Part shown: in pieces, positions 7,714-14,541 of the stretch
How the letters are laid out: each line of letters starts with the position of its first letter
How positions within the stretch are numbered: position 1 is the stretch's first letter
Source: an uncultured Thermoguttaceae bacterium
Lineage (GTDB): Bacteria > Planctomycetota > Planctomycetia > Pirellulales > Thermoguttaceae
DNA: 37,803 bases
Assembly: GCA_938042245.1 (NCBI GenBank)
Contig: CALIRO010000022.1
Coordinates: forward strand, 1 to 37,803
Direction: 5' to 3'
The notes under the pieces: model-generated
What the model saw: the letters and a program-made list of their open reading frames with translations, nothing else
Database searches by the model: none
Told to the model about the DNA's origin: nothing
Position numbers and translations under genes: made by a program

Positions 7714-9015
7714 ATGTTCTCTATGGAAGCTAAGCCTCTTCGTTCTGCTCCGGTGTTGCTGGATTCTTCGTCGGTTCCGGTCCGATTACCGACAATCCAA
7801 GAGCATTGGGACTGTCATCAATGTGCCCAGTGCTGCTACGGGACCGAGATTGTGCTGGACGAGGAAGATGTGGCTAAGCTCCGAAGCCAACACTGGGAGC
7901 AGCATCCGGAGTACCGAGGGATTCGGATCATGGAGCGGGTGGGGCTGCGGCGGCGGCGATATCGGCTGGCCCATCGGAAGGACGGAACCTGTGTGTTTTT
8001 GTTGCCGGACGGGCTATGCCGGATTCATCGGGATTTCGGCCCGCAGGCCAAACCCAAACTCTGCCAGGCCTTTCCGTTTCAGACGGTTCCGGCGCCGGAC
8101 GGAGTGCTGCTGGTGGTTCGGCGGAGTTGTCCGTCGGCTGCTGCTGGGCGGGGCCGACCGGTCGGCCTCGATCGCTCCGATGTCCAGGAGGCCCTCCGGG
8201 TCAGGCCGCCTTCCGAACCGCTCCGACTGCCGCCGGAGGTGGTGGAAGGGCATCGTCTCGGCTGGCCCGAAACGTTACGCATTACCGATTGGGTAGATCG
8301 ATTCTTTCAAGATGCAAATTATCCCCTCGTGCGGCGGGTAGTACATGTGGCAATTTTTACAGATTTTTTGGCCCAATGTCGGCCAGCCCGGCTTCATCGC
8401 ACCGAGTTGGCCGAACTGCTTGATCTATTGGCCCAGCAGGCCGTTCGGGAAGCGGGCCAGTATTTCCAGCAGCGTCGGGCGCCAGACCGGTCCGCTCAAA
8501 TGCTTTTTCGGCGGATTGCGGCCGACTATGTCCGGCTGCACCCCCGGGTTCGGCTCCAGCGCTGTTGGCGGCATCGGTGGTGGTGGATCCGGACCGCCTG
8601 GCTGCTGGGCCGAGGCCGGGGCCAACTACCTCCCCTCGATGACCAATGGCCTGGAGCGGCCATGGAAGCCTTGGATCGGCCATTGGGGGCGCTCAGTCCG
8701 GAGATGCTTCGGCCTTTGGAGAAGTATTTTGCCGCGGCTGCCTGCGGTCGGACGTATAGTTTTTTGACCCGGCCGGATTGGCCCCTGGTGGAGACGATCC
8801 GGGCATTGGTGATAGGGTATCCGGTTGGGATGTGGTTGGTGCGGTTTTCAGCCCCCGATCGGCCCCCTACCGGCCAGGATGTTCTGGAAGCCGTGGTCTC
8901 CTTGGACCGAGGAGAACGGCTGCCGGCATTGGCGGGATCGGCCCACCGGCAGCGGGTTCGGCTTTTGGCCCGCCTGGGGGAAATCCCCCGGTTGGCCGCC
9001 TGGTATGCACGGTAG
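7714..9015 (+). CDS. YkgJ-family cysteine-cluster protein with long C-terminal region
   Basis: The product is 433 aa. The N-terminal 125 residues carry the YkgJ (UPF0153) pattern: CxxCxxCC at Cys34, 37, 40 and 41, then Cys93, Cys102 in GLCRIH, and Cys117 in KLCQAFPF. The family is predicted to bind a metal, Fe-S or zinc, and its biochemical role is unsettled. The remaining 300 residues are rich in Arg, Leu and Trp and are not recognised by me; they may be largely helical. Typical YkgJ proteins are far shorter, so this is an extended form. ATG 7714 is preceded by CAGGAAAAA; ATG 7723 is an alternative. It lies 170 bases after the GAF/sigma-54 activator on the same strand, so read-through is possible. 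Confidence 0.8.
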   Translation: MFSMEAKPLRSAPVLLDSSSVPVRLPTIQEHWDCHQCAQCCYGTEIVLDEEDVAKLRSQHWEQHPEYRGIRIMERVGLRRRRYRLAHRKDGTCVFLLPDGLCRIHRDFGPQAKPKLCQAFPFQTVPAPDGVLLVVRRSCPSAAAGRGRPVGLDRSDVQEALRVRPPSEPLRLPPEVVEGHRLGWPETLRITDWVDRFFQDANYPLVRRVVHVAIFTDFLAQCRPARLHRTELAELLDLLAQQAVREAGQYFQQRRAPDRSAQMLFRRIAADYVRLHPRVRLQRCWRHRWWWIRTAWLLGRGRGQLPPLDDQWPGAAMEALDRPLGALSPEMLRPLEKYFAAAACGRTYSFLTRPDWPLVETIRALVIGYPVGMWLVRFSAPDRPPTGQDVLEAVVSLDRGERLPALAGSAHRQRVRLLARLGEIPRLAAWYAR

Positions 9016-9372
9016 CTATATGGGCTTTCCCACAGTCTGTCCTGAAAGAATGGATTAGGCTTGTTGCAGAGGTTGGCCGATCCCAGGCCCTAAAACCCTC
9101 TCAAACAGGAGGCTTCTACGGGTTAGGAATCCCTCGGAGACCTACCTTCATTCCAAATGCTCTTCAGGACAACCAGCAAGAGCCTGGGAAGCTGCTTCTC
9201 ACAAAACGATAAAACACAGTAAGAATAGGAAATTTTACGGAATTCCCCCGAATGAGGCCCCCAAAACTTCTGGCACTTGTCGGGGTTTAAAATATCAGAA
9301 AGGCGGACCCCGTTGGTCGATTTGGTACCCCTCTCCCCCTTTCCCCTCTCTTAGAAAAAAAAGAGAACGGTC
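9016..9372. other. Intergenic region upstream of the LTxEQ pair
   Basis: I see no gene in these 357 bases. An A/T-rich segment GTTTAAAATATC (about 9285-9296) could be part of a promoter for the paired secreted proteins, but no matching -35 is clear. A TGGCAC word near 9271 was tested as a sigma-54 site and rejected. Confidence 0.4.
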
Positions 9373-10023
9373 ATGGTGCGCATGGAAAGAAATGTGGGGA
9401 TCTTGCTGAGTGCCTTCCTGCTAGGAGTGCTGGCCGGGAGCGGACAAGCAGCCGAAGAAAAAAAGGAACTCCCCAAAGGCCAACCGATGATGGCTTACCC
9501 CAAACCGGGCGAGGGTCTCTATTATCTTCCCCCGCCGTATTGGGGCCTCTCTCGGCCGGATATCCAAAAAGAACTCGAACTCCTGCCCGAACAGATCGAA
9601 AAACTCAAAGAGCTGAGCAAACGCTACTGGGAACAACAACAGGAAGTCTATAAAGGCGTCAACTGGGGAACCATGACACCCGAAGAACGAACCGCCAAAT
9701 GGAAAGAGGTTTCCGAGCGGATGAAACAGCAGCAAGAAGAAACGCGCAAAGAGGTAGAGAAGATCCTCATGCCTGCCCAATTGGCCACTCTTCGGGACAT
9801 CCAATTTCGCCAATATGTAAGCGGCTATCTCTGGTCCCCGCAAATCGCAGAGAAAATCGGCCTGACTGAGGATCAAAAAACCCAACTGAACAAACTTCTC
9901 CAGGAATATCAAGAAAAACAGATGCACCTGATGCGAGAATTGGTGGAAAAACAATTGAACGTCTTGACGCCGGAACAAAAAGAAAAACTTAAAGAAGAAG
10001 TGCAAAAATGGATGCGATTCTAA
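9373..10023 (+). CDS. Secreted helical LTxEQ-motif protein, copy A
   Basis: The product is 216 aa. An N-terminal signal peptide is visible (about residues 1-27, ILLSAFLLGVLAGSGQA/A). The mature part is charged and strongly helical, rich in Glu, Lys and Gln. It has repeated segments of the form LTxEQ or LxPEQ followed by a leucine-heptad helix (LLPEQIEKLKEL, LTEDQKTQLNKLL, LTPEQKEKLKEEV). Such motifs are characteristic of Spy/CpxP-like periplasmic chaperones, and many planctomycetes have secreted proteins of this sort with unproven roles. It is followed immediately by a paralogue of nearly equal length, and the stop codon lies 17 bases before the next start. ATG 9373 or 9382 is the likely start. 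The function is inferred by motif only. Confidence 0.75.
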   Translation: MVRMERNVGILLSAFLLGVLAGSGQAAEEKKELPKGQPMMAYPKPGEGLYYLPPPYWGLSRPDIQKELELLPEQIEKLKELSKRYWEQQQEVYKGVNWGTMTPEERTAKWKEVSERMKQQQEETRKEVEKILMPAQLATLRDIQFRQYVSGYLWSPQIAEKIGLTEDQKTQLNKLLQEYQEKQMHLMRELVEKQLNVLTPEQKEKLKEEVQKWMRF

Positions 10024-10040
10024 CGGAAAGGGACCAGTCC

Positions 10041-10685
10041 ATGCGGGGAAATTGGTGGGTTAAGGTTGTGGGGATGGGGGTAAGCCTGTTGGGCTGGGCA
10101 GCCGCCGCTATCGGGGCAGAGCCGCCGACTGGCCAACAGGAGCTTCAACCCCGTCATGGCTTCCGGGTGGCTCAGCCGGAGATGCTCCCGCTTCCTGGGT
10201 TCTATATGCTCCGGATGGAGAATGTCCAAAAGGAATTGAACCTCACGCCGGAACAACTGGCGCAGCTTACCGAGTTGAGTAAAGCCTACTCCGAGCAAGT
10301 CCGGACGGATCAGGAGGCCTGGAAAGATTGGCAAAAGATGACCCCAGAACAGCGGTCCGCCAAAGCCGCTGAACAACGCCAACGCTATGCGCAGCGGGTC
10401 CAGCAGGTCCGCCAACAGGTAGAAAAAATCCTCCTGCCCGAACAACTGAAAACCTTCCAACAGATCATGCTCCGTACCCATGGCTTCTGGGTTCTCTATC
10501 AGGCCCAAACTCAGGAGACTCTGGGCCTTACCCCCGAACAAAAACAACTGTTGGCCGAAATCCGCCAAAAGATGTTCGACGAAATCCAGGAAGTGCAAAA
10601 AAAGGCTTTTGAGAAAGCCTATCAAGTGCTCCAACCGCAGCAGCAGGAAAAGCTCCTCCAGGAAGTCCAGAAACGCATCCATTAA
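10041..10685 (+). CDS. Secreted helical LTxEQ-motif protein, copy B
   Basis: The product (214 aa) is a paralogue of the preceding gene, with matching layout. It has a signal peptide (about 1-27, ending GWAAAAIGA/E), a Pro-rich linker with a GFYMLRMENVQKEL segment parallel to GLSRPDIQKEL in copy A, then LTPEQLAQLTEL, MTPEQRSAKAA, LLPEQLKTFQQI, LTPEQKQLLAEI and a C-terminal LQPQQQEKLLQEV helix. ATG 10041 is chosen because AAGGGA lies 8 bases upstream and the signal peptide starts there. A frame-open ATG at 10008 would overlap copy A and add a non-signal N-terminus. The two genes are surely one transcription unit, closed by the hairpin at 10753. A role in envelope stress or protein binding is plausible but unproven. 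Confidence 0.75.
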   Translation: MRGNWWVKVVGMGVSLLGWAAAAIGAEPPTGQQELQPRHGFRVAQPEMLPLPGFYMLRMENVQKELNLTPEQLAQLTELSKAYSEQVRTDQEAWKDWQKMTPEQRSAKAAEQRQRYAQRVQQVRQQVEKILLPEQLKTFQQIMLRTHGFWVLYQAQTQETLGLTPEQKQLLAEIRQKMFDEIQEVQKKAFEKAYQVLQPQQQEKLLQEVQKRIH

Positions 10686-10752
10686 AGCCCCTGGGCCTCC
10701 CTGCCCAGCCGTCCCCCGGGAATTGCTTTTCTCTAAAAGGGGCTGTTTGGAG

Positions 10753-10778
10753 AAGGCCGAGCAAATGTCGGCCTTTTT
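10753..10778 (+). terminator. Rho-independent terminator of the LTxEQ pair
   Basis: A perfect 8-bp stem, AAGGCCGA (10753-10760) and TCGGCCTT (10768-10775), encloses a 7-base loop. A T-run follows. It lies 68 bases after the stop codon of copy B. Confidence 0.85.
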
Positions 10779-11030
10779 CTTTTGGGGCCAAGCCATCCGC
10801 TGGCAAATCTCCGCCCAGGCGCAAAGCCCACGAAGAACCCGTTCTCCTTCGGACTGGACGTTCTGAGAGACGTTCGGACCCTCGGAATAATTCAAAGGAG
10901 ATATTTTTGCACCATTTCGGAGCCTTGGCCACCGGCCTCAACATATAGTGGTATTGCCAACACTAGACTCAATATATAGCGCCCAGCAATGGGAACCGAT
11001 AGGCAAAGGAATGGATCAAATATTCATAAA

Positions 11031-11048
11031 GTTCATGTAATGTTCATG
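11031..11048 (+). promoter_or_regulatory. GTTCATG direct repeat, OmpR/PhoB-type spacing
   Basis: Two identical 7-mers GTTCATG (11031-11037 and 11042-11048) are separated by four bases, giving an 11-base period. A further ATTCAT lies just upstream (11022-11027). An 11-base direct repeat is the usual architecture of PhoB/PhoP-class response-regulator sites. There is no gene directly downstream for 590 bases, so the target is unclear. Confidence 0.35.
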
Positions 11049-11274
11049 ATTTTGGACAGCTTCCTTCTAAACTTCCAAAATCCCCATCAGTTCCCCCTAG
11101 CAGGAGGGGACAACCTAAAAATTCTAACTCCTTAGATCCCAACAGGTTAAAAAAATCATCTCCTTAAGGTTTCAAAAAGTCTGGCTCGGTGGCCAATGCT
11201 GGCCTGAGAGCACCTAATGCCAGATTCCCATTATAGGGGGATCAGCTTGTTCCCGCCGGAGGGGGAGCGTTTAG

Positions 11275-11312
11275 GTGGAGAGTTTCGTTTCTTGTTTTCC
11301 TGGTGTTTAGGG
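11275..11312 (+). repeat. 38-bp direct repeat copy 1 upstream of gdhA
   Basis: The copy matches 11345-11382 with a single mismatch (TGGTG versus TCGTG near the right end). It begins GTGGAGAGTTTCG and ends GTGTTTAGGG. The two copies are exactly 70 bp apart. Confidence 0.85.
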
Positions 11313-11344
11313 TGTCACCAATGAGACGCCAGCACAAACATCGA

Positions 11345-11382
11345 GTGGAGAGTTTCGTTTCTTGTTTTCCTCGTGTTTAGGG
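11345..11382 (+). repeat. 38-bp direct repeat copy 2 upstream of gdhA
   Basis: This is the second copy of the 11275-11312 repeat, with one mismatch. It ends 71 bp before the first TCGGCA half-site. It may be a regulatory duplication or a remnant of a small repeat family. Confidence 0.85.
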
Positions 11383-11452
11383 AGGATCGGGGAATTTTTT
11401 GTGGTTTTTTTCCTCTGGACAAAAAGATTTAGGGATGTTAAAGTAATTTTAT

Positions 11453-11597
11453 TCGGCATTTTATTGCCGATATATGTCTTTTGTTACGCCAATTTTCTTT
11501 GCCGAGCAAGCGTTTGAATCGGCAAAAATTCCAGAAAGATTCTTGATTTTGGGAAAATAACGAGAAAACACACGTTAATATTCGGCAAAATTGCCGA
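11453..11597. promoter_or_regulatory. Array of six TCGGCA/TGCCGA half-sites upstream of gdhA
   Basis: The same hexamer occurs six times in 145 bases: TCGGCA at 11453, 11519 and 11582, and TGCCGA (its reverse complement) at 11465, 11500 and 11592. They form three inverted pairs. The outer two pairs converge with loops of 6 and 4 bases, and the middle pair diverges over 13 bases. The last pair ends 43 bases before the gdhA start. The arrangement suggests an operator array for a dimeric repressor or activator, most likely regulating gdhA. The regulator is unknown. Confidence 0.55.
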
Positions 11598-11640
11598 TAA
11601 ATAAAAGTATCTTTTCCATCCTTCTGAGTGGAGGTCTGCC

Positions 11641-12996
11641 ATGAAAACCCTTTCCATTGAAGCCAAAATCAACCAGTTTATGGAGAAAATCATCCGCCAA
11701 AATCCTCATGAGCCGGAATTCCATCAGGCTGTCCGCGAAGTGGCCGAGAGTGTCTTCCCCTACCTGGAAGCCCATCCGATCTACCAGGCCGAGCGGATCT
11801 TGGAACGGATTGCTGAACCGGAACGGGTCATCATCTTCCGCGTAGCCTGGGTAGATGATCGGGGTCAGATTCAGATCAACCGCGGCTATCGAGTCCAGAT
11901 GAATAGCGCCTTGGGGCCCTACAAAGGTGGCCTGCGGTTCCACCCGACAGTAAATTTGAGCATTATGAAATTTTTAGCATTTGAGCAAGTGTTCAAAAAC
12001 AGTCTGACCACCCTCCCTATGGGCGGCGCCAAAGGCGGAAGCGACTTCGACCCCAAGGGAAAAAGCGATCGGGAAGTCATGGCCTTCTGCCAAAGCTTCA
12101 TGAACGAGCTGTACCGCCATATCGGCCCGATGACCGATGTCCCGGCCGGCGACATCGGCGTCGGTACCCGGGAGATAGGGTATCTATTTGGCCAGTACAA
12201 ACGGTTGACCGCCGAGTTTAGCGGCGTGCTCACGGGCAAAGGCTACGGCTGGGGGGGCTCGCTCATTCGACCCGAAGCGACCGGCTACGGCAATGTCTAT
12301 TTCGTTCAAGAGATGCTGGCCACCCGGGGCGAATCCCTGAAAGACAAAATTGCTGTGGTCTCCGGCGCCGGCAATGTCGCCCAATACACCGTCGAAAAAC
12401 TCATCGAGCTGGGTGCTAAGTGTGTTACTCTATCCGACTCTACCGGCTTCATCTATGACAAAAACGGCATCGACCAGGAAAAACTAGAGTTTGTCAAATG
12501 GCTTAAAAATGAAAAAAGAGGTCGAATCAGCGAATATGCCGAAAAATATGGCTGTGAATATCATCCCGGCAAAAAGCCCTGGGGCGTTCCATGCCAGATC
12601 GCTCTGCCTAGTGCCACCCAGAATGAATTGGACGAGGAGGATGCGAAAACGTTGGTAAAAAACGGTTGCATCTGTGTCTCCGAAGGGGCCAACATGCCCT
12701 CCACGCCCGGCGCCATTGAGGTCTTCCGCCAGGCAAAGATCCTGTTTGCTCCAGGCAAGGCCGCCAATGCCGGCGGCGTGGCTGTCTCGGGGCTGGAAAT
12801 GGCCCAAAATGCCATGCATCTCTCTTGGAAACGCGAAGAAGTCGATTACCGCCTCCAACAGATTATGCACAATATCCATGCCACCTGTTGCCAATACGGA
12901 CGAAAAGAGGACGGCCATGTCGATTATGTCGATGGCGCCAATATCGGCGGCTTTGTCCGAGTGGCCCGCGCCATGATCGCCCAAGGCGTCGTCTAA
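11641..12996 (+). CDS. gdhA: NADP-type glutamate dehydrogenase
   Basis: The product (451 aa) catalyses reductive amination of 2-oxoglutarate to glutamate in the cytosol, assimilating ammonium. The length matches the hexameric, roughly 450-residue GdhA class. Key segments are GPYKGGLRFHPTVN with substrate-binding Lys95, PMGGAKGGSDFDP with catalytic-region Lys131, VPAGDIGVGTREIGYLFGQYK, and the Rossmann loop VVSGAGNVAQY. The C-terminal half contains ANAGGVAVSGLEMAQN. The start is firm: GGAGG lies 7 bases before ATG 11641. The upstream region is long and repeat-rich with an operator-like half-site array, so expression is probably nitrogen- or carbon-regulated. A strong terminator follows at 13060. 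NADP preference is inferred from the subfamily and was not tested. Confidence 0.97.
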   Translation: MKTLSIEAKINQFMEKIIRQNPHEPEFHQAVREVAESVFPYLEAHPIYQAERILERIAEPERVIIFRVAWVDDRGQIQINRGYRVQMNSALGPYKGGLRFHPTVNLSIMKFLAFEQVFKNSLTTLPMGGAKGGSDFDPKGKSDREVMAFCQSFMNELYRHIGPMTDVPAGDIGVGTREIGYLFGQYKRLTAEFSGVLTGKGYGWGGSLIRPEATGYGNVYFVQEMLATRGESLKDKIAVVSGAGNVAQYTVEKLIELGAKCVTLSDSTGFIYDKNGIDQEKLEFVKWLKNEKRGRISEYAEKYGCEYHPGKKPWGVPCQIALPSATQNELDEEDAKTLVKNGCICVSEGANMPSTPGAIEVFRQAKILFAPGKAANAGGVAVSGLEMAQNAMHLSWKREEVDYRLQQIMHNIHATCCQYGRKEDGHVDYVDGANIGGFVRVARAMIAQGVV

Positions 12997-13059
12997 CCGG
13001 TCTTCTGCTTATTGGCTATTGCCCAGCCCCGGGTACAAATTTCCCAACCGCGGCCTTTC

Positions 13060-13086
13060 AAGCACGTCTTTCCGACGTGCTTTTTT
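13060..13086 (+). terminator. Rho-independent terminator of gdhA
   Basis: A perfect 9-bp stem, AAGCACGTC (13060-13068) and GACGTGCTT (13074-13082), has a 5-base loop and runs into a T-run ending at 13086. It lies 63 bases after the gdhA stop. Confidence 0.9.
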
Positions 13087-13159
13087 GTGGCCCGATACAA
13101 ACTCCGCTCCTTATACAAACTTGCCCTTTGGCACACTGCTTGGCCCTTTGGGCGGCCCC

Positions 13160-13189
13160 TTGGGAAACAAAGGAAAACTTCGGTATAAT
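13160..13189 (+). promoter_or_regulatory. Sigma-70-type promoter for the WbsX-like gene
   Basis: A TTGGGA element (13160-13165) and a perfect TATAAT (13184-13189) are separated by 18 bases. This would start transcription near 13197, about 110 bases before the GTG start at 13308. Confidence 0.5.
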
Positions 13190-13307
13190 CTCGGAAAGTA
13201 TTTCTCCCGGGCATCCCTCCGGTTTCCTCTGGACCTGCCTGCTATTTTTTAGTTCCCCTGAAAACGGTGGCTTTGGTGGCCTGTTTTATCCGAAAGGAGA
13301 CTCAGCC

Positions 13308-14438
13308 GTGTGCACTGCGCAACGATGGATAAGGGTATTTCTAGCAGCCGCGGTATGCCTAGTGGCGGCCGGTTCGGCCTGGTGGGTTCGTGGAGCGGAG
13401 GCTGATCAATCGGCTAAACCACGGGCGTTGGTCGGAGCGTATTACTTCGACGGTTGGGCGGGCCGACACCGCCTGGCCGACGACCCGAACGAACCCTGGG
13501 CCAAAGACGCCCCAACCCACTTGACACGTCGAATGGTCGAAGAGTTTGCCGACCGAAAGCCCTTGTGGGGTTGGCGGGACGACCGGCTGGAGGTTATGGA
13601 ACGCCAAATTGATCTGGCCGCTGATCACGCGGTAGGATTCTTCGCCTTCTGTTGGTACTGGCATCCCAAGCAAGAGCAGATCGACAACGATCCGAAGCAC
13701 ACCGGTCTGCGCCTGTTTCTGCAGGCCAAGAACAACCACAGGATGCAGTTTTGTCTCCTGGTGGCCAATCATGCTGGTTATCTGATCACCACTCCGGAGA
13801 ACTGGCGCAAAGCCGCCCAACTCTGGCTCCCCTATTGGAAACATCCCCGGTATCTGCGAGTGGGAGGCCGACCGCTGCTGATCATTTTTAATCCTGCCGA
13901 CGGAAACCCAGAGGGCCTGGCCGCGATGCAGGAGGTGGCCAAAGAGGCTGGCCTACCCGGCCTAGCCATTGCCGCCTGCGGCGCCGGAGACCCAAAGATC
14001 GGTTATACCCACCGCACATATTATGCAATTGTTCCCGGCTATAGCGCCGGCTCCCAAGCCCGGCCCTATCAAGAGCTGATCGCTGCCCACCAAAAAGCCT
14101 GGCATGGCTCGCCCGACCAACCGTTTATTCCCCAGGTTGCCGTCGGCTGGGACAAACGCCCTTGGGAAACCCCGAATTCCCCACGTGGCAGTTGGTACTT
14201 CCCGGACCGCACGCCGGAAGCCTTCGGCCAATTTTTAGAGTCAGCCATCCAATGGATGGATAAAAATCCAGATAAAACCACGGCCGAACGATTGCTGCTG
14301 GTCTACGCCTGGAACGAACTGGGCGAAGGCGGCTACCTGGTCCCCACCGCCGGCGACCCGACGGCCAAATACCTCCAGACCCTCCGCTCCGTCGTGCTCG
14401 GCCAGCACACCATCCAGGAAACTGCCCCTCGTAGGTAA
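13308..14438 (+). CDS. Secreted WbsX-like (GH99-related) protein
   Basis: The product is 376 aa. The N-terminus carries a signal peptide (VFLAAAVCLVAAGSAWWVRGAEA). The mature part matches the glycosyltransferase-WbsX / GH99-like TIM-barrel type: VGAYYFDGWAGRH near the start, HAVGFFAFCWYWHP, YLRVGGRPLLIIFNP, and a late YAWNELGEGGYLVP segment. In related enzymes such regions build the active site of endo-mannosidase-like hydrolases, but WbsX itself is annotated as a transferase and its reaction is unsettled. The start is GTG 13308 with AAAGGAGA 7 bases before it. A much longer open frame upstream runs back through the gdhA terminator and into gdhA, and is rejected. It is followed after 103 bases by another secreted carbohydrate-active protein. 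Confidence 0.8.
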   Translation: MCTAQRWIRVFLAAAVCLVAAGSAWWVRGAEADQSAKPRALVGAYYFDGWAGRHRLADDPNEPWAKDAPTHLTRRMVEEFADRKPLWGWRDDRLEVMERQIDLAADHAVGFFAFCWYWHPKQEQIDNDPKHTGLRLFLQAKNNHRMQFCLLVANHAGYLITTPENWRKAAQLWLPYWKHPRYLRVGGRPLLIIFNPADGNPEGLAAMQEVAKEAGLPGLAIAACGAGDPKIGYTHRTYYAIVPGYSAGSQARPYQELIAAHQKAWHGSPDQPFIPQVAVGWDKRPWETPNSPRGSWYFPDRTPEAFGQFLESAIQWMDKNPDKTTAERLLLVYAWNELGEGGYLVPTAGDPTAKYLQTLRSVVLGQHTIQETAPRR

Positions 14439-14541
14439 ACAGGATGCCCCTTACTCTGAGATGGGCGGAAGAGCACCTCGAGGCAATACGCTTCGCCAAG
14501 TCTTTCCAAACCCATGAGCGAGCGGAAAAGGAGATGTAAAA

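Larger units (their letters stand above)
10686..11640. other. Long non-coding region upstream of gdhA
   Basis: No gene is supported in these 955 bases. From left to right it holds: a terminator (10753-10778); a GTTCATG direct repeat with 11-base period (11031-11048); a 38-bp direct repeat pair (11275-11312 and 11345-11382); and six TCGGCA/TGCCGA half-sites (11453-11597) just before gdhA. The A/T content is higher than in the flanking genes. The region could also encode an untranslated RNA, which I cannot demonstrate. Confidence 0.6.
12997..13307. other. Intergenic region with terminator and promoter
   Basis: These 311 bases hold the gdhA terminator (13060-13086) and a sigma-70-like promoter (13160-13189) for the next gene. 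Nothing in the stretch supports a coding region. An open frame running in from gdhA in another phase is accidental. Confidence 0.7.

Noticed and set aside
9271..9290. TGGCAC word considered as a sigma-54 promoter for the LTxEQ pair
   Set aside because: There is no GC at the -12 position with correct spacing.
10020..10895. Long antisense open frame across the second LTxEQ gene
   Set aside because: It mirrors Gln/Leu-rich codons of the real gene, has no family signature, and runs through the terminator.
12825..13307. Upstream extension of the WbsX-like frame
   Set aside because: It overlaps gdhA in another phase and crosses a terminator; the GTG 13308 start has a strong ribosome binding site and a signal peptide.
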